NCBI GenBank assembly: GCA_028683955.1
Contig: JAQUGR010000001.1
Coordinates: forward strand, 327,527-391,526
From: Bacillota bacterium
GTDB lineage: Bacteria; Bacillota; TC1
DNA: 64,000 nucleotides
Direction: 5' to 3'
Position 1 is the first letter of the stretch, and the number at the start of each line of letters is the position of its first letter. The notes below the pieces were generated by a model that was not told the origin of the DNA, searched no databases, and saw only the letters and a program-made list of their open reading frames with translations. Position numbers and translations under genes: made by a program. Of the stretch, positions 1-8,083 are shown piece by piece.

Positions 1-524
1 CTAAATGTTCTGGAACACTTAATTTTAAAAGAGGGACAGAAGTAGGACAAGTATTTAAGTTAGGGAAAAAATATTCAGAAAAACTAGATTGTAAATTTCT
101 CGATGAAAAAGGAGAAAATCAACATGTTACTATGGGTTGTTATGGTATAGGGGTTGGCCGAACTATGGCAGCAAGTGTTGAACAAAATAATGATGAAAGA
201 GGAATTATTTGGCCTAAAGCTATAGCTCCTTATCATGTTATTATTATTCCTGTAAACGTTAAAAATCAAGATATTATTAATATAGCAGAAGAGTTATATA
301 AAAATCTTTTAAAAGAAGATATTGAAGTTATATTAGATGATACTGATGAAAGGGCTGGAGTTAAATTTGCTAATGCAGATTTAATTGGATATCCTATTAA
401 AATTGTTATAGGTTCCAAAACCCTTGAAAATAAAACTGTAGATTTCAAAATAAGAGCAACTGGAGAAGAAGTGATTGTTCCATTAAAAGAAGCTTTAGGC
501 AAGATCAAGAGAATATTACTGTAG
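1..524 (+). CDS. proS: Prolyl-tRNA synthetase, C-terminal part (5-prime cut by window edge)
   Basis: Charges tRNA-Pro with proline in the cytosol. The reading frame is open from base 3, so the gene begins before the window. The visible 173 residues hold the end of the class II catalytic core, with GTEVGQVFKLG and the motif 3 stretch MGCYGIGVGRT, followed by the anticodon-binding domain (APYHVIIIP, DERAGVKFANADLIGYP). These are standard for bacterial ProS. The gene ends 7 bases before polC, a proS-polC order that is common in Firmicutes. Any editing (INS) domain would lie upstream and cannot be judged. Confidence 0.95.
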   Translation, partial: KCSGTLNFKRGTEVGQVFKLGKKYSEKLDCKFLDEKGENQHVTMGCYGIGVGRTMAASVEQNNDERGIIWPKAIAPYHVIIIPVNVKNQDIINIAEELYKNLLKEDIEVILDDTDERAGVKFANADLIGYPIKIVIGSKTLENKTVDFKIRATGEEVIVPLKEALGKIKRILL

Positions 525-531
525 GTGAAAA

Positions 532-3500
532 ATGAAAGATAAATGGTTCGATTTTATTAATCGATTAGATCTTGAAGAACATATAAAAAATAAACTTATA
601 GCAGGAACTAATATAGAATTAAAAGCTAATAAAGAGAAAAGAAAACTTGATATCTCATTAGATTTAAAAGAATTTATTAGTCTTGAAGATATAATTGGGG
701 CTGAAAAAACAATTGGCTTATTCTTTCAGCCCTACAATGTGAGTGTTATGCCTTTTTATATAGAAAATAGTAATATAGATCTTGTGGGCATAACAAAATA
801 TTTGAACTATAGAATAACAAATGAATTACCTTTTTTTCCATTAGGGTCATTAAACTTTTGTAAAGATAATAATACTATAGAAGTAGTCTTGCCATCTGAT
901 TTTCATTCTGAAATATATAGTAAAAAAGGTATACATAAGCAAATTGAGAAATTACTAAATAAAACAATTTGTAATAAAGATTTAATTAAAATTAAAGCAA
1001 TAAAAAGTGATAACTACTCATCAAGATTAAAAGATATAAAGAATAGAACTCAAGATGCAATTGACGAAAACAAAAATACAATTATTAATAAACCTGTAAA
1101 AGTTAAAAAAATAAGTGCTGAAAATGCAAATAAAGTAAATGAAGAGGGGATTATACTAGGAACTTTAATTGCAGATGAAATAATCCCGGCTGAAGCCAAG
1201 GCTGAAACAATAAAAAATATTGCAATGTTTGGTAAAATTCAAGATTTAGATATAAGAAACATTAATAAAGATAAATTTCTCATTTCCTTTAATCTAATAT
1301 GGAAAAAATCTGGTATACCATGTAAATTATTTATCAAAAAAAATAGCAAACAACCTGTTTTAAAAAATGGGTTAATTGTATCTATACGAGGTAAACTAGA
1401 ATATGATAATTATAAACATGATTTTGTTTTAGGTATAAAAGATATAAATGAATATAAAATAACTGCCCCAAGAGATAATGCAGATACTAAACGTGTTGAA
1501 TTACATTTACATACTAAAATGAGCTTTCTAGATGCAAATATTGACTTGAAGGATTTATTTAAAAGAATGGAAGATATGGGTCATGATACAGTAGCCATAA
1601 CTGATCATGGAGTAGTTCAAACATTCCCAGAAGCTTATGAACTAACAAAAGATAGGAATATTAAAGTCATCTATGGAGTTGAAGGATATTTATTTGATGA
1701 TATTAAAAGTGATAATTTAAAAGGTAAAACCTACCATGTAATCATACTAGTAGAAAATCAAATTGGTCTAAAAAATTTATATACATTAATTAGTGAATCT
1801 CATCTTAATTATTTTTATAGAAAACCAAGAATACCAAAAAGTTTACTAATAAAACATAGAGAAGGTTTGATCATAGGAAGTGCCTGTGAAGCTGGTGAAG
1901 TTTTTAAAGGTATTGTAAATAAACTTGATGAAGAAAATATGCAGGATATAGTTGAATTTTATGATTACTTGGAAATACAACCAATATCAAATAATGAATA
2001 TATGGTTAGAAATGGCCTTGTTGAAACTAATTCAGATTTAATTAATTTTAATAAAGATGTTATAAAATGGGGTGAAAGATCCAATAAACCAGTAGTAGCT
2101 ACAGGAGACGTGCATTTTCTTGATAAAGAAGACAGCATTTATAGGGCTATCTTAATGAAAAGCAAAGGTTTTTCTGATGTTATTCAACCTGATCTTTATT
2201 ATAGAAGTACTGAAGAAATGTTATTAGAATTTGATTATTTAAGCAAGGAAAAGGCATATGAAGTGGTTGTTAAAAATCCGAGGATTATTGCTAACAGAGT
2301 TGGGAAGATTAGACCTGTACCTGTTGGATTATTTACACCTAAAATTGAAGGTGCAGAGGAACAAGTTAAAGAGATAACTTATAGGACAGCGCATGAAATT
2401 TATGGGGAAAAGTTACCTGATATAGTTGAAGCAAGAATTGAAAAGGAATTAAACTCTATAATTAGTAATGGTTTTGCTGTACTGTATTTAATTGCGCATA
2501 AATTAGTTAAAAAATCAAATGAAGATGGTTATGTTGTTGGATCTAGAGGATCTGTTGGATCATCATTTGTAGCAACATTAATGGGAATTACTGAAGTTAA
2601 CCCATTAAGTCCTCATTATATTTGTCCTTCTTGCTGTCATAGTGAATTTGTTTTTGATGAATATGATTGCGGAATTGAACTACCGCCTAAAAAATGTCCT
2701 AATTGTAATGCAGCTATGAGAAAAGATGGGTTTAACATTCCCTTTGAAACTTTCCTGGGTATTGATGGAGATAAAATTCCAGATATAGATTTAAATTTCT
2801 CTGGTGAGTATCAAGGTAAGATTCATAAATATACTGAAGAACTCTTTGGTAAAGGTAATGTATTCAAAGCTGGTACAATAAGTACAGTAGCTGAGAAAAC
2901 TGCAATTGGCTATGTTAAAAAATATTATGAAGAAGAAAATATTGGTAATCCAAGAGATATTGAATTAATTTCCTTGGCATCTGGTTGTGTAGGTGTTAAG
3001 AAAACTACAGGGCAACATCCTGGAGGTCTAGTTATAGTACCTGAAAATATTGATATACATGACTTCACTCCTGTACAAAGACCGGCAGATGATATAAACT
3101 CTGACATCACTACTACACATTTTGATTATCATTCTATAGATAGTTGTTTAGTAAAATTGGATTTATTAGGACATGATGATCCTACTATGATTAAATATTT
3201 AGAAGAAATGACAGGCATAAAAGCTGAAGAAATACCACTTGATGATGAAGATACAATTTCTTTATTTAGATCAAACAAGAAATTAGAACTTAGAGAAGAT
3301 TTTGTGGAAACAGGGAGTTTAGGTTTACCAGAGTTTGGAACAGGTTTTGTTAGAAAAATGTTAAAAGATACTAAACCTAAGGTTTTTTCTGATTTAATAA
3401 GAATTAGTGGATTCTCGCATGGTACTGATGTTTGGCTAAACAATGCTAAAGATTTAATATTAAGTGGAAAAGTTAAACTTAAGGAAGCTATTTCTACAAG

Positions 3501-4194
3501 AGACGATATTATGATATATTTATTAGGTAAGGGTTTGAAAGACAAAGTAGCATTCAAAATAATGGAGGATGTTAGAAAAGGTAGAAAAGTAAAACCTGAA
3601 TATGAAGAACAAATGATTGAAAATAATGTTCCTCAATGGTATATAGATTCATGTAATACAATTTCATATATGTTTCCAAAAGCTCATGCTACTGCATATG
3701 TTATTATGGCCTTTCGTCTAGGTTATTTTAAAATTAACTTTAAAGAGGCATTCTATGCAAGTTATTTTAGTGTTAGAGGAGATGCTTTTGATTTAAATTT
3801 ATTTAAAGACCAAGAAACGGTAAAAAGTAACCTTGAAAGATTGAAGCTTGAAACCTTTTTAAATGCTAGAGAAAAAGAATTGAAAAACATTTTAGAAATT
3901 GGATATGAAATGTATTTGAGAGATGTTGTTTTTACTCCAATAAGTCTTTATAAATCAAAAGCTAAAAGATTTATTGTTTCACCTGAAGGCTTAATACCAC
4001 CATTTTCAACAATACCAGGTTTGGGAGATAAAGTTGGTGATAATATTATAAGAGAAAGGTTGATAGGACCTTTCTTATCAATAGAAGAATTACAAAGAAG
4101 ATGCAAAATTAATAACACATTAATAGAAGAAATGAAGAAGTTGGGAATTTTAGACGGATTAGTACAAAGTGCACAACTATCTTTATTTGATTAA
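532..4194 (+). CDS. polC: DNA polymerase III alpha subunit, PolC type, lacking the exonuclease domain
   Basis: Replicative polymerase of low-GC Gram-positives. At 1220 residues it is about 200 shorter than usual PolC (around 1430). Order seen: N-terminal domain (1 to about 215), OB fold (about 228-310), PHP domain (about 320-530), palm with catalytic Asp pair D751 and D753 in PDIDLNF, a zinc knuckle just before it (CPSC and CPNC), fingers, a helix-hairpin-helix (IPGLGDKVG) and a C-terminal clamp-binding motif QLSLFD. In usual PolC the DnaQ-like 3-5 exonuclease interrupts the PHP domain after the GVEGY strand. Here E384 of GVEGY is followed only 18 residues later by H402 of the next PHP strand, with no DxE exonuclease motif anywhere. 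The frame is uninterrupted, so this looks like a clean loss. Nine likely PHP metal ligands are all present (H325, H327, D358, H359, E384, H402, C452, D526, H528). ATG start with AGGTGA upstream. Confidence 0.96.
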   Translation: MKDKWFDFINRLDLEEHIKNKLIAGTNIELKANKEKRKLDISLDLKEFISLEDIIGAEKTIGLFFQPYNVSVMPFYIENSNIDLVGITKYLNYRITNELPFFPLGSLNFCKDNNTIEVVLPSDFHSEIYSKKGIHKQIEKLLNKTICNKDLIKIKAIKSDNYSSRLKDIKNRTQDAIDENKNTIINKPVKVKKISAENANKVNEEGIILGTLIADEIIPAEAKAETIKNIAMFGKIQDLDIRNINKDKFLISFNLIWKKSGIPCKLFIKKNSKQPVLKNGLIVSIRGKLEYDNYKHDFVLGIKDINEYKITAPRDNADTKRVELHLHTKMSFLDANIDLKDLFKRMEDMGHDTVAITDHGVVQTFPEAYELTKDRNIKVIYGVEGYLFDDIKSDNLKGKTYHVIILVENQIGLKNLYTLISESHLNYFYRKPRIPKSLLIKHREGLIIGSACEAGEVFKGIVNKLDEENMQDIVEFYDYLEIQPISNNEYMVRNGLVETNSDLINFNKDVIKWGERSNKPVVATGDVHFLDKEDSIYRAILMKSKGFSDVIQPDLYYRSTEEMLLEFDYLSKEKAYEVVVKNPRIIANRVGKIRPVPVGLFTPKIEGAEEQVKEITYRTAHEIYGEKLPDIVEARIEKELNSIISNGFAVLYLIAHKLVKKSNEDGYVVGSRGSVGSSFVATLMGITEVNPLSPHYICPSCCHSEFVFDEYDCGIELPPKKCPNCNAAMRKDGFNIPFETFLGIDGDKIPDIDLNFSGEYQGKIHKYTEELFGKGNVFKAGTISTVAEKTAIGYVKKYYEEENIGNPRDIELISLASGCVGVKKTTGQHPGGLVIVPENIDIHDFTPVQRPADDINSDITTTHFDYHSIDSCLVKLDLLGHDDPTMIKYLEEMTGIKAEEIPLDDEDTISLFRSNKKLELREDFVETGSLGLPEFGTGFVRKMLKDTKPKVFSDLIRISGFSHGTDVWLNNAKDLILSGKVKLKEAISTRDDIMIYLLGKGLKDKVAFKIMEDVRKGRKVKPEYEEQMIENNVPQWYIDSCNTISYMFPKAHATAYVIMAFRLGYFKINFKEAFYASYFSVRGDAFDLNLFKDQETVKSNLERLKLETFLNAREKELKNILEIGYEMYLRDVVFTPISLYKSKAKRFIVSPEGLIPPFSTIPGLGDKVGDNIIRERLIGPFLSIEELQRRCKINNTLIEEMKKLGILDGLVQSAQLSLFD

Positions 4195-4207
4195 AAGGAG
4201 GTAAAAT

Positions 4208-4630
4208 TTGAGAAACGTAGCTTTTTTCTTGACACCAAAACACGAGTTAGCATATTTAAATAAGGATTCTACTATACGTCAGGCTATTGAAAAATTTGAA
4301 AACCATGGACCATTTTTAGAAATTATAGTTTTAGATAATGAAGGAAGATTTGTTGGCATAATTAGTGCTAAAGATGTACTTTTAGCTTTTAAAAAAATAT
4401 CTGGATTAAATTTCGAAAATTCTCATGTACATAAGATTAAAGATTTACATTATGACAAAAATGTTATAACTGTAAATATCGATACTAGTTCAGATGTATT
4501 AGTAGAAATAAGTAAGGTGCAAAATATAATTCCTGTTATAGATGGGGAAAATAGATTTATCGGTATAGTAAGAAGAGCTAATCTATTATTCTATTATTAC
4601 CAGAAAGCGGGTATAAACGAAGATGAGTAG
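4208..4630 (+). CDS. CBS-domain pair protein
   Basis: A 140-residue protein made of almost nothing but two CBS motifs (about 8-66 and 76-135), visible as IIVLDNEGRFVGIISAKD and IIPVIDGENRFIGIVRR. Such pairs usually bind adenosine nucleotides and act as energy or ligand sensors, but the ligand and partner cannot be read from the sequence. TTG start at 4208 fits the strong AAAGGAGGT at 4195-4203. It overlaps the malic enzyme gene by 8 bases, so the two are probably translated together and the CBS protein may modulate that enzyme (inference only). Confidence 0.85.
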   Translation: MRNVAFFLTPKHELAYLNKDSTIRQAIEKFENHGPFLEIIVLDNEGRFVGIISAKDVLLAFKKISGLNFENSHVHKIKDLHYDKNVITVNIDTSSDVLVEISKVQNIIPVIDGENRFIGIVRRANLLFYYYQKAGINEDE

Positions 4631-5810
4631 TAATAAAGACTATGACCAATTATCACTTGATTTACATAAAAAACATAGAGGTAAAATTGAAATTAAATCG
4701 AAAGTGCCTTTAGAGACCAAGGATGATTTAAGTATAGCGTATACACCAGGCGTGGCTAAACCATGTTTAGAAATTGAAAGAGATGAAAAACTTAGTATGG
4801 TATATACAAATAGAGGAAATACCATTGCAGTTGTTACAGATGGAACAGCAGTATTAGGTTTGGGCAATATAGGAGCGGCAGCAGCTTTACCAGTTATGGA
4901 GGGAAAAGCAATTTTATTTAAAGAATTTGCAGATATTGATGCGATACCTATTTGTTTAGATTCAAAAGATAAAGATGAAATTGTGCGAATAGTAAAAGCC
5001 ATGGAACCAACATTTGGGGCTATAAATCTTGAGGATATAAATGCACCTAATTGTTTTTATATTGAAAATGAATTAAAAAAAATATCAAATATTCCAATTT
5101 TTCATGATGATCAACATGGGACAGCTGTTGTGACCTTGGCTGCTTTAATAAATAGTTTAAAAATAGTAAATAAGAAAATGGAAGATATTAAAGTAGTTAT
5201 TAATGGTGCCGGTGCCGCAGGTATGGCTATAGCAAAAATTTTACTTGATCTTAAGGTTAAAGACATTATCATGTGTGATAGATCAGGTATTATATACAAA
5301 GGCAGATATGAAGGTATGAATTCATACAAAGAAGCAATCGCAGAAAGAACTAATAATGAAGGATTGAAGGGTTTACTTAAGAGGGCAGTCATAGGAGCTG
5401 ATGTTTTTATCGGTGTATCTAAAGCTGGGGCGTTAACACAAGAAATGGTTAAAACAATGAATAGAGATAGTATAATTTTTGCAATGGCTAATCCGATACC
5501 AGAAATAATGCCAGAATTAGCTAAAGCTAGTGGAGCGAGAATTGTTTCTACAGGTAGATCTGATTTTCCAAATCAAGTAAATAATGTTTTAGCCTTTCCG
5601 GGAATTTTAAGAGGTGCATTAGATGTTCAAGCTAGAGATATTAATGAGGCAATGAAAATTGCAGCAGCAGAAGCTATAGCATCATTGGTAAGTAATGATG
5701 AATTAAATGAGAATTATGTTATACCGAGTCCTTTTAATAAAGACGTAGCTAAAAAAGTTGCTGAAAAAGTTGCTAAAGCTGCAAAAGATACAGGAGTAGC
5801 AAGAATTTAG
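4623..5810 (+). CDS. NAD(P)-dependent malic enzyme
   Basis: Oxidatively decarboxylates malate to pyruvate with reduction of NAD or NADP. The 395-residue length is that of the short bacterial form without the phosphotransacetylase-like tail. Visible signatures are AYTPGVAKPCLEI near the N-terminus, the acidic metal-binding region FADIDAIPICLD, NLEDINAPNCF, the Rossmann motif INGAGAAGMAIA and FAMANPIPEI. It overlaps the CBS gene upstream and shares one base with the YigZ gene downstream, so it sits in a polC-distal operon. With PduL and AckA elsewhere in the window it fits fermentative carbon flow through pyruvate. The cofactor choice is not resolved. Confidence 0.94.
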   Translation: MSSNKDYDQLSLDLHKKHRGKIEIKSKVPLETKDDLSIAYTPGVAKPCLEIERDEKLSMVYTNRGNTIAVVTDGTAVLGLGNIGAAAALPVMEGKAILFKEFADIDAIPICLDSKDKDEIVRIVKAMEPTFGAINLEDINAPNCFYIENELKKISNIPIFHDDQHGTAVVTLAALINSLKIVNKKMEDIKVVINGAGAAGMAIAKILLDLKVKDIIMCDRSGIIYKGRYEGMNSYKEAIAERTNNEGLKGLLKRAVIGADVFIGVSKAGALTQEMVKTMNRDSIIFAMANPIPEIMPELAKASGARIVSTGRSDFPNQVNNVLAFPGILRGALDVQARDINEAMKIAAAEAIASLVSNDELNENYVIPSPFNKDVAKKVAEKVAKAAKDTGVARI

Positions 5811-6409
5811 TGGGTGATTCATATATAACTTTAGACAATATTTGTGAGTCTAAAATAACTATAAGTAAATCAGTTTTTATAGCTAATGGCTTAGAAGTTA
5901 AGACTCATCAAGATGTATTAGATTTTCTTGGGAATATAAGGCGAAGATATCCTGATGCAAATCATCATTGTTGGGCATATATAATTGGGGATAATATTTT
6001 GGCTGATGATGATGGAGAGCCTAGTGGTACTGCAGGGCTCCCAATATTGAATATGTTGAAAAGTAATGAATTAAATAATTTGATTATAGTTGTAAGTAGA
6101 TATTTCGGCGGAAAAAAACTTGGAGTTAGAGGTTTGATAAATGCATATAGACTGTCTGCAAAATCATTAATTGATAATGCAAAATTTCTTGAAAGAAAAA
6201 GAGGAATTGAATTTAAGTTTAGTTGCGATTATAACTTTGCCAATAAAATAAATACTTCGAAAAATAAAATGATTAAGGTGATTTCTCAAAAATTCTCTGA
6301 AAAAGTTCTTATGACAGTGTTTGTAGAAAGTACGGCAGTTAAAGACTATATAAAAGAATTTGAAAACTGTAATATAAATATAATTAGTCAAAGAGAAAGT
6401 ATAAACTAG
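5810..6409 (+). CDS. YigZ/IMPACT family protein
   Basis: Member of the UPF0029/IMPACT family (199 residues): the N-terminal domain has ANHHCWAYIIGD, DDDGEPSGTAG and VVSRYFGGKKLGVRGL, followed by a DUF1949-like C-terminal domain from about residue 130. Bacterial members are linked to nucleic-acid or translation-factor binding, but no clear reaction is established. The GTG start overlaps the last base of the malic enzyme stop, which supports coupled translation. Family assignment is firm; function is not known. Confidence 0.88.
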   Translation: MGDSYITLDNICESKITISKSVFIANGLEVKTHQDVLDFLGNIRRRYPDANHHCWAYIIGDNILADDDGEPSGTAGLPILNMLKSNELNNLIIVVSRYFGGKKLGVRGLINAYRLSAKSLIDNAKFLERKRGIEFKFSCDYNFANKINTSKNKMIKVISQKFSEKVLMTVFVESTAVKDYIKEFENCNINIISQRESIN

Positions 6410-6411
6410 TG

Positions 6412-6439
6412 GTTTATATTTATAAATTTATGTTATAAT
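6412..6439 (+). promoter_or_regulatory. Extended -10 promoter before the ylbF-like gene
   Basis: TGTTATAAT at 6431-6439 is an extended -10 element with a perfect TATAAT (6434-6439). The -35 is weak (GTTTAT at 6412, 16-base spacer). A start near 6446 would leave a leader of about 16 bases carrying the AAGGGGG ribosome site at 6448-6454. It follows the yigZ stop directly. Confidence 0.5.
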
Positions 6440-6461
6440 AAACCCTTAAGGGGGTAATAAA

Positions 6462-6815
6462 GTGTCAATAATAGAAAAAAAGGAAGAATTAATTAAAGCT
6501 ATAAAAAATTCAACAGAATATATAGATTTTATAAATGCTAAAGAAGATTTAAATAAATATCCAGAACAATATGAGTATCTTGATGAATACAAGAAATTAT
6601 TGTTAGAAAGCCAATTAGGCCAATTCCTTGGTGATGTAGTGAATTCAAAGACTGCAGAACAAATAGATGAAATTTATAATGAAATTTCAAAATATGAAGT
6701 GATAAACAATTATTTAAATGCAGAATATAGATTAAAAAATGTTCTACATTCAATCTATCAAGATCTAGGTCATATAATTGATTCTAAAGAAGACAAAAAA
6801 AGCTATTTTATATAG
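6462..6815 (+). CDS. YlbF/YmcA (Com_YlbF) family protein
   Basis: A 117-residue, all-helical protein of the YlbF/YmcA family. In Bacillus subtilis YlbF and YmcA form a complex with YaaT that steers RNase Y processing of mRNA and affects competence and biofilm formation. Here the N-terminal helix (EELIKAIKNSTEYIDFINAKEDL) and the middle segment LLESQLGQFLGDVV match the family pattern. Only this one member is seen in the window, so whether it works as YlbF or YmcA cannot be said. GTG start, 7 bases after AAGGGGG. It is followed after 9 bases by the TPR gene. Confidence 0.8.
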   Translation: MSIIEKKEELIKAIKNSTEYIDFINAKEDLNKYPEQYEYLDEYKKLLLESQLGQFLGDVVNSKTAEQIDEIYNEISKYEVINNYLNAEYRLKNVLHSIYQDLGHIIDSKEDKKSYFI

Positions 6816-6824
6816 GGGTGAAAT

Positions 6825-7508
6825 ATGGAAAACAAAACAAATAAAACAAACAAAACAAAAATTTCAAAAAAAGAAATCGTTATTAAGAAAAAAAGAAAAA
6901 AACTAACTCAAGAAAAGAAAATACAAATTATTGCAATTAGTTTTGTAGTGATTTTTGTAGGAAGTATATTAGCTGGTGGGGTGGCTTCATTAGTATATAA
7001 TAATAATAATACACCTTCAAATTATACAGAAATAGATTCAAAGCCACAACTTTTACAAAGTGCAACAGAATATGAGGCTAAGATCAAAGCCAATCCTGAA
7101 GATTCTGAGTCTTTATATAATCTAGTAGAGATTTATGCCCAACTTGGTTATTATGAGAGAAATGCTGGAAATGAAGAACTAGCTGTAACTAATTTTTTAA
7201 AAGCAGTAGACTATGCAACATTACTTAAGGATGCAAATCCTCAACTAGAGACATCTGCTGATTATTTACGAGCAGGATATTTAGCTGAAGCGGGAAATCT
7301 AGATGAGGCTAAAGCAATATATGAAGCAGTTATAGCTAGTAACACTGATCCTCTTATTTCAAGAGTAGTGTATGCAGATTTCTTAAAGAATAAAGAAGAT
7401 GATGCGACTGGGTCAGCTGCCCAAGTACAAGCTGCAAAAGATGCAGCAATAAATGATGAAGAGACAACTTATGTTGAAAGCTTATTAAAACAATACAATT
7501 TAAATTAG
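6825..7508 (+). CDS. Membrane-anchored TPR-repeat protein
   Basis: 227 residues. The first 30 are very rich in Lys, Asn and Thr (three NKT units), followed by one membrane helix at about 35-57 and an Asn-rich linker, so the protein is probably anchored with its C-terminus outside. From about residue 75 there are TPR-like helical repeats (ESLYNLVEIYAQLGYYERNAG, ADYLRAGYLAEAGNLDEAKAIYEAVI). TPR proteins of this build usually scaffold other proteins; no partner is evident. It is co-transcribed with the YlbF-like gene and followed by a strong terminator. I do not recognise a named family. Confidence 0.75.
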   Translation: MENKTNKTNKTKISKKEIVIKKKRKKLTQEKKIQIIAISFVVIFVGSILAGGVASLVYNNNNTPSNYTEIDSKPQLLQSATEYEAKIKANPEDSESLYNLVEIYAQLGYYERNAGNEELAVTNFLKAVDYATLLKDANPQLETSADYLRAGYLAEAGNLDEAKAIYEAVIASNTDPLISRVVYADFLKNKEDDATGSAAQVQAAKDAAINDEETTYVESLLKQYNLN

Positions 7509-7511
7509 TTT

Positions 7512-7548
7512 AAAGAAAATAGCAGTTACTGCTATTTTCTTTCTTTTT
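7512..7548 (+). terminator. Rho-independent terminator after the TPR gene
   Basis: A perfect 14-bp stem (7512-7525 with 7529-7542, AAAGAAAATAGCAG and its complement) with a 3-base loop is followed by a T-rich stretch to 7548. It separates the ylbF-TPR operon from the dcw cluster. Confidence 0.85.
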
Positions 7549-7554
7549 ATGGGC

Positions 7555-7593
7555 TGGTGTTATTAAAGTGGTGATTTATGGAGAAAAGTGGTG
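7555..7593 (+). promoter_or_regulatory. MraZ operator: 10-bp-spaced TGGTG repeats
   Basis: TGGTG at 7569-7573, TGGAG at 7579-7583 and TGGTG at 7589-7593 lie exactly 10 bp apart, one helical turn. A fourth copy, TGGTG at 7555-7559, is 14 bp upstream. This matches the known MraZ site design (direct TGGNG-type repeats on the same face of DNA before its own gene). A further TGGTG at 7629-7633, 40 bp after the last repeat and still in phase, overlaps the mraZ ribosome site. Autoregulation is inferred from the family. Confidence 0.8.
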
Positions 7594-7603
7594 AAATAAT
7601 AAC

Positions 7604-7619
7604 TATAATATGGTATAAT
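7604..7619 (+). promoter_or_regulatory. Two tandem -10 elements of the dcw promoter
   Basis: TATAAT occurs twice, at 7604-7609 and 7614-7619; the second is preceded by TGG and so is an extended -10. No good -35 is seen because that area is filled by the MraZ repeats. Start points near 7616 and 7626 would give very short leaders before the mraZ start at 7640. Confidence 0.6.
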
Positions 7620-7639
7620 CCTCTTGGGTGGTGATAAAA

Positions 7640-8083
7640 TTGGTTCCATTTGTAGGAGAATATAGACACATAGTCGACCATAAAGGCAGAGTAATTATAC
7701 CTGCAAAACTTAGAAATAACCTTAAAGAAACAGTATATCTATGTAAAGGCTTTGAAGACTGTTTGTTAATTTTAACACCTGAAGAAATTGAAAAAATAGA
7801 AAATAAAATTGAATATGATACATTGACTAATGAAGGTAAAAGAAAATTTGCAAGAGCCTTTTTTTCATCAATGATAGAAGTTAGCTTTGATAGCCAAGGA
7901 AGAATATTAATTCCATTTAACTTAAAAGATTATGCTAAAATTAAAAGTGAAGTTGTTATAGTTGGGACTGGATTCTATATAGAAATTTGGGAAAAAAATA
8001 TTTGGGAAAATAATATTGTAGAACTTGACCAAGAAAGAAATAAACTAGCGCAATATTTGGAAGGGAAAATTAATGGATCATAA
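7640..8083 (+). CDS. mraZ: Transcriptional regulator MraZ
   Basis: DNA-binding regulator of the division and cell wall cluster, with two AbrB-like swapped-hairpin repeats: GEYRHIVDHKGRVIIPAKLR near the N-terminus and VSFDSQGRILIPFNLKDYA in the second half (each with the DxxGR signature). I choose the TTG at 7640, which gives 147 residues beginning MVPFVGEYRH as in the family, with GGGTGGTGA at 7626-7634 as ribosome site; an in-frame GTG at 7628 lies inside that site. It precedes rsmH, overlapping it by 11 bases, and has its operator immediately upstream. Confidence 0.93.
   Translation: MVPFVGEYRHIVDHKGRVIIPAKLRNNLKETVYLCKGFEDCLLILTPEEIEKIENKIEYDTLTNEGKRKFARAFFSSMIEVSFDSQGRILIPFNLKDYAKIKSEVVIVGTGFYIEIWEKNIWENNIVELDQERNKLAQYLEGKINGS

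Noticed and set aside
3129..3557. 142-residue open frame on the - strand inside polC
   Set aside because: The + strand shows intact PolC motifs throughout; the antisense frame matches no family and has no start signal.
6825..6870. A-rich NKT-coding repeat at the start of the TPR gene as a phase-variable tract
   Set aside because: The units are irregular (AAACAAA variants), not a clean tandem repeat, and a Lys/Asn-rich tail before a membrane helix explains them.
7628..7639. GTG at 7628 as start of mraZ
   Set aside because: It falls inside the GGGTGGTGA ribosome site and adds residues not seen in the family; TTG 7640 gives the usual N-terminus.
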